From Bog-257 sp963834135 (GTDB lineage Bacteria; Acidobacteriota; Terriglobia; Terriglobales; Acidobacteriaceae): a DNA stretch of 64,000 nucleotides. Every line of letters begins with the position of its first letter. The stretch's first letter is position 1. The notes under the pieces were generated by a model that did no database searches, was not told where the DNA came from, and saw nothing but the letters and a program-made list of their open reading frames with translations. Positions 54,312 through 63,769 of this stretch are shown piece after piece. The stretch covers positions 620,001 through 684,000 of the forward strand of contig CAWIAN010000005.1 of assembly GCA_963834135.1 (NCBI GenBank). The letters are read 5' to 3'. Position numbers and translations under genes: made by a program.

Positions 54312-54809
54312 CTATCTTGGTTGCCAAGGCGGCATAGGTGCCGGCTGTCGGTTTCTGCCCACCAGCCAGACGATCAGGGCGACGATCAGGATAAGCGCCA
54401 AAAGGGGCACGACGACGATGCCAACCAGGATGCCGGCACCAGACCTGGAAGAGACCTCGCCTTTTACGATTGCGTCGGGATGACGCGCCACTCTTCCGCC
54501 GACAGCTACGGCGTCGCCCGAGACGGTGGCGTGCTCGTTCAAGTGTAACGATCCACCAATAACGACCGCATCTCCGCCGACATCGCCGTCCACTTCGATG
54601 CTTCCGGCGATGGCGACCAGATCGCCGCAAGATCCTTCCATGTGAATCGAGCAGCCGATACAAACGACATCGCCGACCGCTTCGTCTTGCGCCACATAGA
54701 GACTTTTGCCGACCTGGACGCGATCTCCTCCCTTAGCAAACACAGCAGGGCAGGCCAGCATTAGGAAGAACAAGGTGCAGACGGGGAATAGCCGACGCGA
54801 GGGTTGCAC
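54312..54809 (-). CDS. Exported bactofilin-like beta-repeat protein with C-terminal helix
   Basis: The 165-aa product has a signal peptide (to about residue 25, FAKGG). A short beta-helix-like part (about 28-115) follows, with repeated steps such as DVVCIGCSIHMEG, DLVAIAGSIEVDG and DAVVIGGSLHLNE. A membrane helix (about 125-150) and a basic tail end the protein. The repeated G-x-I/V pattern is like polymer-forming bactofilin folds. Its role is probably in the envelope. No other bactofilin gene is nearby. Confidence 0.7.
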   Translation of the reverse strand: MQPSRRLFPVCTLFFLMLACPAVFAKGGDRVQVGKSLYVAQDEAVGDVVCIGCSIHMEGSCGDLVAIAGSIEVDGDVGGDAVVIGGSLHLNEHATVSGDAVAVGGRVARHPDAIVKGEVSSRSGAGILVGIVVVPLLALILIVALIVWLVGRNRQPAPMPPWQPR

Positions 54810-54952
54810 GGCATAGCTCCTGAACGAGGGTTGAGAGCCAATAACAGGCTAGTCGCAGCCGGGGAAGAAAACAATCAGTTCGGGCGAGGGCTTTGCGATG
54901 GGAAACTGGCGGCAAGTTTGAGCAGCTTGCCGCCGGTCCAAGCCAGAAGGAA

Positions 54953-55591
54953 TTACTGCGCAGGCGGCTGCATGCCCTGCACCATGCCACCCATATCCAT
55001 CTTGCGGTATCCGGAAGGAATGACGAAGAGGCTGGCGTCAGGTTCGCCTTCTTGAATGTTGGTCAACTCCCAGGTTGAATCCGCGGAGACGCTCTTGATG
55101 GGGAAGTGCAGTTTCTGGTCGACCCAGACGTTCGAGACGCTGCCGTCCTTGTGCGTGATCTGCCAGTGATCGCAGGTGCGACCGTTTACCTGCTCAACTC
55201 CGACGTTCTTGCAGGTTGCTCCCGCATCGCCCGCGCAAGGATTGCCGGGATCGCTGAAGGGCTTGATGCTGGGCATCATTCCGGAACGGCGTGCCATGGC
55301 CTGGTCGGCTTTGAATTCCATATACATGTGTTGTTGCGGCATCAGCATGTCCGTCGTCTGGGTCGACGTGTTCGTGATGATGATGGCGGCGCCATGCGAT
55401 GTGCCTTGCATGTCCATTCGCATATGGCTGTTGGTGAAGTACATTTTGCCGGTTGCGCTTTCGCCGTGACTCGAAGTGACATGAAAGTCGGCGGAAAATG
55501 GAGAAATGTGTGGGCCCATTTGCGCAGCTAAGGGCAGCGAGAGCAGTACGCCAAAAACAAACGCAGAGGCAACACCGAGTCGCAATTTCAA
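54953..55591 (-). CDS. Exported DUF4412-like protein
   Basis: The 212-aa product starts at a TTG (55591) with AGGAG six bases upstream. It has a signal peptide (LKLRLGVASAFVFGVLLSLPLAAQ region). The mature part has FSADFHVTSSHG, GKMYFTNSHMRMDMQG, TQTTDMLMPQQHMYMEF, VNGRTCDHWQITH and VSNVWVDQKLHFPIK. This is the LolA-like DUF4412 pattern of envelope proteins. The many methionines are notable. An earlier ATG at 55642 would remove the ribosome binding site logic and is less likely. Confidence 0.72.
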   Translation of the reverse strand: MKLRLGVASAFVFGVLLSLPLAAQMGPHISPFSADFHVTSSHGESATGKMYFTNSHMRMDMQGTSHGAAIIITNTSTQTTDMLMPQQHMYMEFKADQAMARRSGMMPSIKPFSDPGNPCAGDAGATCKNVGVEQVNGRTCDHWQITHKDGSVSNVWVDQKLHFPIKSVSADSTWELTNIQEGEPDASLFVIPSGYRKMDMGGMVQGMQPPAQ

Positions 55592-55842
55592 GAGAGCTCC
55601 TTTTGTGGGCGGAGGAACCTGGGCCCAGGACGTAAGAAACAAAGCCCAAATAGTTTACGATGAAAGCCGCGAAAATCGCGGCGGTAATTTGATAGGGCGG
55701 GTTATCATCTAGGGGAAGAGTTGCAGGCAAGCTCCTGGCTGAGGAGTAGCTGTCGCCCTGCCACTTGAACTATTCTAGGAAAGCATTTAGCCGCACGACC
55801 TGTGGGCGGATCCGCCGGGGACCGCCAAGGAGAACACGCCTG

Positions 55843-57516
55843 ATGGGTGCCACTGGCATGTGGTCGCGCAAGGCCGACACTTCCTCCACCAGCGATCCGC
55901 ATGTGCTGGTGGTTGTGGAAGGTGCCGACCGGCGCACCCTCGTGCTCGATCATTTCCCCTTCACCATTGGCCGCCGTACCGACCGCGACCTGGTGATGGC
56001 CGACCCTCGGGTCTCGCGTGAGCACGCGCAGTTCATGAAAGAGATGGACGGCGTCTACGTCATTGACCAGGGAAGCCGCCACGGTACCTTCGTCAATGGC
56101 GAGCGCATCAACCGCCGCAAATTAAGTCGCAACGATCACGTTGAGTTCGGCGTTCAGGGCGGACCGCACGTTCTCTTTAGCCCTGATCGTTCTCCTACCA
56201 GCGCAGCGCAACAGTTCCTGAGCCAGTTCTCAACCTGGAAGCCGGCCGCCGGAGCGGGATCCGACCTGGAGATGCTCAACGTTTTTCTTGAGGCAGCTCG
56301 CAAGCTGAATACCAGCGGTGTACTCGACGATGTGCTGAATGCATTGTTGGAAGCGGCATTGCGCCTGACGCGCGCCGAACGCGGCTTCGTCTTCCTGCGG
56401 CAACCGGACGGCGAACTGCAACTTGCCGCCGGCCGCGACAAGAACGGCGAAAGCATAAGCGACGACAGCACCATTTCGCGCTCCATCTTGCGCGACGCCG
56501 CACAGAGCGCCTCGGAATTTCTGGTCACCGACACCGACGACACCGGCAAACTTGCCGGCCGCGAAAGTGTCGTCGCCCACAACTTGCACAGCGTAATCTG
56601 CATTCCGCTGCGCAAGACGGTTATCCAGGAAAAGGCCAAGAACGATACCAAGTCGGGTGAGACGACGGACGTGCAGGGCGTTCTCTATCTCGATGCGCAC
56701 TTCCTCTCCGGAAAACTTTCGTCGGTCAGTCACGACATTCTGCGCACCATTGCCAATGGTGCCGCGACGCTGGTGGAAAATGCGTCGCTGGTGCAGGCCG
56801 AAGACGCAGCAAAACGCTATCGCCAGGAGTTGGCGATCGCCTCGGAGATTCAGCAGCGCCTGATGACCGTCACCGTTCCGGATGTGCCGTTCGCTAAGGT
56901 CAATGCCGTCAGCTATCCCTGCAAAGATATCGGAGGCGATTTCTTCGATCTCGTATATACCGACAAGGGGCTGTCGCTGATCGTGGCTGATGTTTCCGGC
57001 AAAGGAGTTTCGGCGGCGGTGGTGGCGTCTATTCTGCAAGGAATGTTGTATTCGCAGTTGGCGCGCGACTCGGCACTGCCCGAGATGATTTCCGCCGTTA
57101 ATCGCTTTCTCTGCGAAAAAGTTGCGGGACAAAAATATGCGACGCTGGTCATCGCGCGCCTGTCCAACACCGGCGATTTGGAGTTGATCAACTGCGGTCA
57201 CGTCCCGCCGTTGTTGGTGACGGAAGGGAAAGTCGTAAAGCTGGAAGAAGGTAACCTTCCCGTGGGACTGGTCCCCGTGGCGGATTTCCAGGTACTCCGA
57301 ATGAAGTTGAAGACTGGCGACCGTTTGCTGCTGGTAACCGATGGCGTGACGGAAGCGGAGGATGCGACCGGAGAATTCTTTGGCACCGAGCGCCTGGAGA
57401 GCTGTTGTCCTGAAGGCCTGGTCTGCATCGAGCAGGCCGTCACCACGTTTCGCGGCGACACGGCCCTGACCGATGACTTCACCATCACGGAAATGATCTT
57501 CCGCGGCGATAACTGA
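55843..57516 (+). CDS. FHA-GAF-PP2C (SpoIIE/RsbU-like) protein phosphatase
   Basis: The 557-aa product begins with an FHA domain (about 17-112, TIGRRTDRDLVMADPRVSREHAQF and GSRHGTFVNGE). A GAF domain (about 150-325) and a PP2C-type SpoIIE domain (about 340-555, GGDFFDLVYTDKGLSLIVADVSGKGVSAA and VTDGVTEAED) follow. Such phosphatases often act on STAS-type antagonists in partner-switching. ATG 55843 has AAGGAG upstream; the frame is open earlier from a TTG. A STAS-like protein gene is 3.3 kb away (60842), but a direct link is not shown. Confidence 0.9.
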   Translation: MGATGMWSRKADTSSTSDPHVLVVVEGADRRTLVLDHFPFTIGRRTDRDLVMADPRVSREHAQFMKEMDGVYVIDQGSRHGTFVNGERINRRKLSRNDHVEFGVQGGPHVLFSPDRSPTSAAQQFLSQFSTWKPAAGAGSDLEMLNVFLEAARKLNTSGVLDDVLNALLEAALRLTRAERGFVFLRQPDGELQLAAGRDKNGESISDDSTISRSILRDAAQSASEFLVTDTDDTGKLAGRESVVAHNLHSVICIPLRKTVIQEKAKNDTKSGETTDVQGVLYLDAHFLSGKLSSVSHDILRTIANGAATLVENASLVQAEDAAKRYRQELAIASEIQQRLMTVTVPDVPFAKVNAVSYPCKDIGGDFFDLVYTDKGLSLIVADVSGKGVSAAVVASILQGMLYSQLARDSALPEMISAVNRFLCEKVAGQKYATLVIARLSNTGDLELINCGHVPPLLVTEGKVVKLEEGNLPVGLVPVADFQVLRMKLKTGDRLLLVTDGVTEAEDATGEFFGTERLESCCPEGLVCIEQAVTTFRGDTALTDDFTITEMIFRGDN

Positions 57517-57596
57517 TTCCTGCACCACGAAAGTTGTGTGTAGTTCCCGATCGTATACCCAATTCAATTTTAGCTATCGGAAATCACCGGAAAGTC

Positions 57597-57625
57597 TTGG
57601 CTCATCCGCACAACTATGGTGTAAT
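57597..57625 (+). promoter_or_regulatory. Candidate sigma-70 promoter of the DUF5715-like gene
   Basis: TTGGCT (57597-57602), a 17-base spacer and TGTAAT (57620-57625) fit a promoter with a leader of about 110 bases. Confidence 0.5.
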
Positions 57626-57744
57626 AATTGTTCATCCTACGTAGCTGCTCCACTACACGGAATATGTTTTTATTGCCATTGTTAAATATCTGGACGTCTG
57701 GCCGAATCGGGACGCAATTCGTATCGAGTGTTCCCCAGCGCAGA

Positions 57745-58593
57745 ATGGGGTATACCGTTCTGTTCTGCGCACTTATGCTGTTTGCTTCAGTTCCGGCCTT
57801 CGCAGTTACCCATGCCGTCAGCCATGCGCGGGTTCACCACGGTCATCACGCTGTGCTCCGTTATGCCTCGCTTCGCACAACGACGACCACGACGCGGCAT
57901 TACCGCGGCGGCCACTACCAGGTAGGCTTGGGGCGCTGGACGCCGATGTTCCCCGGCTCGCACGACATGCTGGTGCGCGAGAACGAAGAGCTCGACCGCA
58001 TGCAGTTGCCGCGCATTAATGACGACTACGAGTTGATCCGTTACGAATTGTCACAAGATCTGGTTCCGGTTTCGGAGACGGACGCGCTGAAGATCGCCGC
58101 CGACCTTCCGGACAATCGCCGTTACTGTCGCCCCTGGACGCGCGAATTCCTGGTGGATTTCAGCGAAGCGTTTTACGAGCAGTTCCACGCTCCGTTGCAA
58201 GTGAACTCATTGGTGCGTACGGTCGAGCAACAGCATCGGCTGCGCCGTTGGAATCGCTTCGCCGCTCCGGAGTTTGGCGACACCGCTTCGACGCATCTGA
58301 CCGGTGTCACGTTCGATATGTCGCGTCGCGGACTTACTTACGAGCAGTATGAGTGGATTCGCAACTATCTGCTCCCGCTCCAGGCCGAGGGAATGGTCGA
58401 TCCGATCGAGGAGCGCCAGCCGGTCCTGCACGTTGTGGTGTACGAAAAGTATTCCGGCCGCAACGATCAGAAGAACGCCTGGTCGGAAGCGAACGAACCG
58501 ACCGAGATGGATCCCTACGGAGCCGCGGTTAACACCAGCGTCACCGGCCCGGTTGCGCCCGGTACGGCAGTCGCCGCGGGAAGCCAGCCGTAA
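57745..58593 (+). CDS. DUF5715/M15-like exported wall peptidase
   Basis: The 282-aa product has a signal peptide (MGYTVLFCALMLFASVPAFA), a His- and Thr-rich segment (about 30-55) and an M15/VanY-like zinc domain. STHLTGVTFD (H184 and D191) matches the SxHxxGxxxD motif, and H229 in PVLHVVVYEK is the third ligand. It probably cleaves peptidoglycan stem peptides (inference). The ATG at 57745 is preferred; the frame is open upstream to 57628. A heptamer array starts three bases after the stop. Confidence 0.8.
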   Translation: MGYTVLFCALMLFASVPAFAVTHAVSHARVHHGHHAVLRYASLRTTTTTTRHYRGGHYQVGLGRWTPMFPGSHDMLVRENEELDRMQLPRINDDYELIRYELSQDLVPVSETDALKIAADLPDNRRYCRPWTREFLVDFSEAFYEQFHAPLQVNSLVRTVEQQHRLRRWNRFAAPEFGDTASTHLTGVTFDMSRRGLTYEQYEWIRNYLLPLQAEGMVDPIEERQPVLHVVVYEKYSGRNDQKNAWSEANEPTEMDPYGAAVNTSVTGPVAPGTAVAAGSQP

Positions 58594-58595
58594 AG

Positions 58596-58609
58596 CAGTG
58601 GGTAGTGGA
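58596..58609. repeat. Short heptamer array after the DUF5715-like gene
   Basis: CAGTGGG and TAGTGGA, period 7, are the reverse type of the CCACTAC arrays at 132 and 58844. The array starts three bases after the stop codon. Confidence 0.65.
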
Positions 58610-58700
58610 TGGACGCTGAGATCTACCGACCTGCGAGAGATCACGGCACGCGATGAGCGTGCCGTTTTATTTGTATGAATACTCCACCTCCATAGAAGGT

Positions 58701-58812
58701 GTCATCCTGAGTGGAGGTGTCGCGCTTTTTGCGATGCCGGAGTCGAAGAACCCCTTTCCCCGGGAAGCTGCATCGATTCGGTAGCGGTCCCTCGACTTCC
58801 TCGGGATGGCAC
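58701..58812. repeat. R1 palindrome, diverged copy
   Basis: Begins GTCATCCTGAGTGGAGGT, has GTCGAAGAACCCCTTTCCC, then GGTAGCGGTCCCTCGACTT and ends CTCGGGATGGCACC. It is the R1 layout with more changes than the copy at 30847. Confidence 0.82.
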
Positions 58813-58843
58813 CTTTGAATGAATCGCGGTCGCAGCGAATTTT

Positions 58844-58871
58844 CTATCCACTACCCACCAACCACTATCCA
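58844..58871. repeat. Heptamer array near the aldehyde dehydrogenase stop
   Basis: Units CTATCCA, CTACCCA, CCAACCA and CTATCCA repeat with a period of 7. The array ends five bases from the stop codon at 58877-58879. Confidence 0.82.
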
Positions 58872-58876
58872 CTGTT

Positions 58877-60319
58877 TCAACGCACCGCCATAACCAGCAG
58901 CTTCCGCTCTGTCATGTCTTCTATCGCGTACCGCAAGCCTTCGCGCCCGAAACCGGAATTCTTCACCCCGCCATACGGCATCTGATCCGCGCGGAAGGTC
59001 GGAACATCGCCGACGATGAGACCACCCACCTCGATCTCGTCGAATGCCGTTTGAATCAGTACGGCATCGCGCGTGAACAGTCCGGCTTGCAATCCGTACT
59101 CGGAATTGTTGATGAAGCTCAAGGCTTCGTCGAACATCTCGTATTCCTCAACCGTCACCACCGGCCCGAATACCTCGGCACTGTTGACGCGCATGATGGG
59201 GGTGGTCTCGGTAAGCACCGCCGGCTCGATCAGTGAGCCCGTGCGCTTGCCGCCACACAGCAGCTTGGCTCCGGCCTGGACAGCTTCGTCGATCCACTTC
59301 GCTACGCGCACGGCGTCCTGCTCGCGGATCAGCGGTGGAACGTCGGTGCTCTCCTGCATGGGGTCGCCGCACTTCAGTTTGCGCACACCTTCCACCAGTC
59401 GCTTCTTGAACTCCTCGAAGAGATCGTGATGCACCACGATCCGCTGCACCGAGATGCAAGTCTGACCGGCGTAAGAGAAGCCGCCCGCAATGCAGCGGTG
59501 AACCGCGTATTCCAGATCGGCGTCTTTGTGAACGATCACGCCCGCGTTTCCGCCTAGTTCCAGGGTCACGCGTTTCTTGCCAGCCTGGTTTTTCAGCTGC
59601 CAGCCCACGGCCGCGCTTCCGGTAAACGTCAGCAGTTTGATGCGTTCGTCGGAGACCAGCATGCCCGCGCTGTCGTTCGACAGAGGCATGACCGCCAGAG
59701 CGCCGTCCGGCCACGAGGTGTCGTCGATAATTTCAGCCAGCATCAGCGCAGAGATGGGAGTCTGCGGCGCCGGCTTCAGGATGATCGGACAACCTGCGGC
59801 GATGGCCGGTGCGATCTTGTGGGCCACCAGGTTCAATGGAAAATTGAAGGGCGTGATCGCAAAAATCGGTCCCAGCGGGAAGCGTCGCACGATCCCCCAG
59901 CGTCCCGCCGCAGATTCCAGCGTATCGAGAGGAAGGTACTCGCCGTAGATGCGCGTGCTCTCTTCTGCCGCGATCTGGAAGGTGTTGATGGCGCGATCCA
60001 CTTCAACCCGCGCCGTTTTGATGGGCTTGGCGGCCTCCTGGCAAATGGTGCGCGCGAATTCCTCACGCCGGCTGGTGAGAGCCTGCGCGATCTCGTGCAG
60101 GATGCTGGCGCGCTGCTGTGACGACATCTTGCGTGTGGCCGGGAACGCCTGCACCGCCGACTCGACGGCTATTTCGGCGTCGTCGCGCTCCGCCTCGCTC
60201 AACACGGCGAGAATGCTGTGATCGTAAGGCGCCGTCACAACGGATTCGCGGCCATGCGTGCTCCAGCCGCCGTTCAGGAAATATCCCATGCTGCGAATGG
60301 TTGAAGAGCTTTGGCTCAT
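58877..60319 (-). CDS. NAD(P)-dependent aldehyde dehydrogenase
   Basis: The 480-aa enzyme oxidises an aldehyde to an acid. The catalytic Cys288 lies in GQTCISVQR and the general-base Glu in TLELGGNAGVIV. The N-terminal NAD-binding region has FNFPLNLVAHKIAPAIAAG and LKPAPQTP. The start ATG at 60319 has GAGGA upstream. The substrate is not clear; lactaldehyde, glyceraldehyde-3-phosphate or succinate semialdehyde are possible. It lies near adhE but in a separate transcription unit. Confidence 0.9.
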   Translation of the reverse strand: MSQSSSTIRSMGYFLNGGWSTHGRESVVTAPYDHSILAVLSEAERDDAEIAVESAVQAFPATRKMSSQQRASILHEIAQALTSRREEFARTICQEAAKPIKTARVEVDRAINTFQIAAEESTRIYGEYLPLDTLESAAGRWGIVRRFPLGPIFAITPFNFPLNLVAHKIAPAIAAGCPIILKPAPQTPISALMLAEIIDDTSWPDGALAVMPLSNDSAGMLVSDERIKLLTFTGSAAVGWQLKNQAGKKRVTLELGGNAGVIVHKDADLEYAVHRCIAGGFSYAGQTCISVQRIVVHHDLFEEFKKRLVEGVRKLKCGDPMQESTDVPPLIREQDAVRVAKWIDEAVQAGAKLLCGGKRTGSLIEPAVLTETTPIMRVNSAEVFGPVVTVEEYEMFDEALSFINNSEYGLQAGLFTRDAVLIQTAFDEIEVGGLIVGDVPTFRADQMPYGGVKNSGFGREGLRYAIEDMTERKLLVMAVR

Positions 60320-60475
60320 CGGATTCCTCGCATATACAAAGTTGGATGCGGCAAACCGTGTGTCGCGACTGAGTCCACAGCACGACCGCATTCGACTGAA
60401 CATCGGATTATAGGTCGTCCTCCAGCAATCGCGAGCCGCGTAGCTGGAATTGGAATCTAATGTTCTGGAGGACGA

Positions 60476-60805
60476 ATGACCGACTCTGAAACCGAATATA
60501 TTGTCGAATTACAGCCAAAAGTCACTGAGCGGCTGACCGAGTTGGGCTTCACCGATGCCGAGCATCGCGACTTGTTGGCTCATGGACTAGCGGAAATTGC
60601 ATCGCGAGCCCGGACCCTCGACCAGCAGGCATTGCCGCTGTTTCTGTCGCTTGATCCGCGGCATCGGCGGCCATTGGCGGAAGTGACGGTCGCGCTAAAG
60701 AACCATCTCGACGCGATGCAGGACTCGATCTGCGATGTGCGCGCGTCGCTGACGGCGCTGACGGATTTCTTGCTGCGCGAGGAAGGGAACTCCCGCACCG
60801 CATGA
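60476..60805 (+). CDS. Small helical protein of unknown function
   Basis: The 109-aa product is acidic at the start (MTDSETEYIVELQ) and mostly helical, without signal peptide or membrane helix. GGAGGACGA precedes the ATG closely. It contains no motif I know. It stands convergent to the STAS-like gene with 36 bases between, and its own promoter may be a TCTAAT box just before. Confidence 0.6.
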   Translation: MTDSETEYIVELQPKVTERLTELGFTDAEHRDLLAHGLAEIASRARTLDQQALPLFLSLDPRHRRPLAEVTVALKNHLDAMQDSICDVRASLTALTDFLLREEGNSRTA

Positions 60806-60841
60806 TCCGCAGCCCTCTCTTGAGGGCAACGGGCCTCGGGG

Positions 60842-61123
60842 TTAGTCGATGAATTCGAACTTCTCGGTCAGTCCGGCCAGCTTCAGCACCTTATACATTT
60901 CGATGTTGATACCGCGAACGACGAGCTTGGTGCTCTCCGCGCTGGCGGACGTGGCCAGTTCGTCCAAAGCTCGTATGTCGGCGGGGTCGAGCGCCTGCGC
61001 GAGGAAAAAGTCGAGCAGGACCTCTGGCCCTTCGGTCGCCAGTTTTTCGCGAATGTCGTTCAACTGCTGGGCGACATGTTCCCCATCGATCACGAAATTC
61101 GATGTTTTTAGCGTAGCGCTCAT
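60842..61123 (-). CDS. STAS-like protein lacking the usual phosphorylated serine
   Basis: The 93-aa product resembles anti-sigma factor antagonists (STAS): EVLLDFFLAQALDPADIRALDELATSA, then TKLVVRGINIEMYKVLKLAGLTEKFE. The loop where STAS proteins have D-S-[SAT]-G reads D46-P47-A48-D49, so the switch serine is missing. Its ATG overlaps the adhE stop codon by four bases (ATGA). That couples it to adhE and suggests a joint role. Confidence 0.7.
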   Translation of the reverse strand: MSATLKTSNFVIDGEHVAQQLNDIREKLATEGPEVLLDFFLAQALDPADIRALDELATSASAESTKLVVRGINIEMYKVLKLAGLTEKFEFID

Positions 61124-63769
61124 ACCCCCACCTCCTGTTGAAGCTTCCCGGTCTTAATTTCGGCATCTTCCTGCTTTACGCCTCTGCCGTAAAAGGCGCT
61201 CCAATAAAGCTCGACCAGTTCCTTCACCAGCGGCATGCGTGGGTTGGAACGCCACGAGGGATCGTCGAAGGCGATCTTCGTGAGCTCGGGCATCGCCGCC
61301 TCGAAAGCTTCTTTCGTGATACCAAGGTCGGCGATGGAGCGCGGCACCTCCAAGCCGGTCGAGTAGTTGCTCGATCGCCGTGACCAGGTTCTTCACTTTT
61401 TCCTCGACCGTGTAGCCGCCAAGTCCTACCAGGTCGGCGATCATGGCGTACTTCTTGTGCGCCACATACGCACGCTGGTTGGGGGAGGGCATGAACTTGG
61501 TCGGGACGCCGGCATTGTAGGCAATGACGTGCGGTAGCATGAGGGCGTTGGCGCGTCCGTGAGCCACACCGAAGCGTGCGCCGAACGCATGGGCCAGGGC
61601 ATGATTGACTCCCACCGAAGCATTCGAGAAGGCGATGGCGGCGATGCAGGCGGCGTTGTGCATCATGCTGCGGGCTTCTTCGTCGCGCGGATTGTCATAG
61701 ACCTCAGGCAGATACTTGAACACCAGACGAATCGCCTGCATCGCGTTGGAGTCGGTGTAGGGCGACGCGTAGATTGAGACCGCGGCCTCCAGCGCATGGG
61801 TCAGGCAATCGATACCGGTGTCGACCGTCAGTCCTCGAGGCATCGACATGACGAACTGCGGATCGACGATGGCAACGTCGGGCGTCAACGAATAGTCGGC
61901 GAGTGTGACCTTGACGCCGCGCTCTTTGTCGGTCATCACGGCGAAGGGCGTGACCTCGCTGCCCGTTCCGCTGGTGGTGGAGATGGCGATCAGCCGCGCG
62001 TGATTGGTTTTCTCGGTGGGATATTGCACCACACGCTTGCGAATATCAAGGAACGGTGCGGCAAGCTCTTTCAAATCGGCCTGCGGCGACTCGTACATCA
62101 GCTTCATGATCTTTGCCGCGTCGATTACAGACCCGCCGCCCAGCGCGATGATCTGGTCAGCTTTGTAGAAGTTCAATGCCTCCACGCCCTGCTTGATGAT
62201 CTTGAGATCAGGCTCGGCGTCGGGGATGATGGTGACCCGCACCTGCGTCTCTGGCGGAATCGCGCGGCGAACCGTGTCGGAGTGTCCAATCTGCTCCAGC
62301 GCTGGATTGGTGATGATGAGCGTGGAGCGCGAGTCGAAGTTACGCAGGTTCTCCACCGCATTCATGTTGAAGTAAATCTGGTTGGGGACTCGGAACCACA
62401 TATGCGCCTGTGTCCTTCGCGCCATGCGCTTGATGTTGAGATAGTGGTAGACGTTGACGTTGTCGGTGGTGCTGTTGCCACCGCCGGTGCCGCAGCCGAA
62501 TGAAAAGGTCGGCACCATGTCGTTGTAGACGCCGCCGAGCGCGCCGATCGATCCTGGCGAGTTCACGATGATGCGTCCGGCATTGATGGCATCGCCGAAT
62601 TTCCGGATCACCTCTTCGTTGTTGGAGAACACAACCGCCGTGTGTCCCAGTCCGCCGGAGTGATTCACATCCACACAAACTTTCAACGCTTCATTCACGG
62701 AATGTGCGCGGTAGACCGCAAGAACAGGGAAGAGCTTTTCCACCGACAGAGGGTATTTGCGTCCCACACCTTTGATGGGTGCGATCAGCAGCTTGGTCTT
62801 CGGCTTAACCGGAATGCCGACGAAGCGCGCAATGTTGGTGGCCTTCTGGCCGACCGCCATCGGCTGCATGTAGCCGGTTGAGGGATCGATCACGGTGCGT
62901 CCCAGCAACTCAGTCTCTTCTTCGCTGCAGATGTGCGAGCCCAGGTCTTCAAATTTCTTCAGCACGCGATCGTAAATCTCGTCATCGATCACGACCGTCT
63001 GCTCTGAGGCGCAGATGGTTCCGTTGTCGAAGGTCTTCGAGGTGATGATGTCGACCACGGCCATATCGAGGTCAGCAGTCTTTTCGAGGTATACGGGCGT
63101 ATTGCCCGGACCCACGCCCAGCGCAGGCTTACCCGATCCGTATGCTGCCTTTACCACACCCGGTCCACCTGTCGCGTCGATCAGACCGATGTCTTTGTGA
63201 TGCATCAGGAATGCGTTGTCGTGCAGGGTGTGCGACTCCAGGCAGCTGAAGACACCTTCCGGCGCGCCATGTTTGACCGCCGTCTCGTACATGATCTTCA
63301 CGGCTTCCGAACAGCAACGCCAGGCCGAAGGATGCGGGCTGAAGATCACCGCATTCCGCGTCTTGATAGCCATGATGCACTTGAAGAGCACGGTTGAGGT
63401 GGGGTTCGTTATGGGCGTAAGCGAGAGGATTACGCCGATAGGCTCGGCCAGTTCGGTCAGGCCATGCTCTGCGTCTTCGCGAATCACGCCGACGGTGCGC
63501 TTGTCCTTTACGTAGTTGTAGACGAACTCCGTCGCCACCATGTTCTTGATGGCCTTGTCCTCAAGAACCCCGATCTTCGTCTCTTCGATAGCTAGCCGCG
63601 CCAGATACTGCGCCTTCTCTAGCCCCGCCAGGACCATGGGTTTGACGATCCGGTCAACGTCTTCCTGCGTGCACTGAGAAAAGGCGGCTGCCGCCACCCG
63701 GGCTTGGCGAACCAGCTCGTCCAGGTAGGCAATTCGCTCCTCGCTGAGGCCAACACCGTTGTCGCTCAT
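61120..63769 (-). CDS. adhE: Bifunctional aldehyde-alcohol dehydrogenase, frameshifted near the 3' end
   Basis: The intact protein would be about 882 aa, normal for AdhE. It converts acetyl-CoA to acetaldehyde and then to ethanol, or the reverse. The aldehyde dehydrogenase half has Cys253 in GTICASEQ. The iron alcohol dehydrogenase half (from about 450) has GGGSVIDAAKIMKLMYE, DCLTHALEAAVS and HALAHAFGARFGVAHG. After EQLLDRL (near residue 806) the frame must move by one base to continue with EVPRSIADLGITKEAF and end at 61120. In the unshifted frame the protein ends in unrelated residues at 61154. The ATG at 63769 has AAGGAC upstream. Confidence 0.88.
61350..61351 (-). other. Single-base frameshift in adhE
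   Basis: On the minus strand the sequence reads CTTGGAGGTGCC. Dropping one G gives the expected L-E-V-P reading, and the AdhE C-terminus then stays in frame to 61120. It is a real mutation or a sequencing error; there is no stop close by. Confidence 0.8.

Noticed and set aside
56230..57567. Long open frame antisense to the FHA-PP2C phosphatase gene
   Set aside because: Same reason: shadow of a well-supported gene.
61345..61356. Programmed frameshifting in adhE
   Set aside because: CTT before GGAGGTG superficially recalls the prfB site, but the Shine-Dalgarno-like element is downstream of the slip site and there is no stop codon in place. A plain mutation or sequencing error is simpler.
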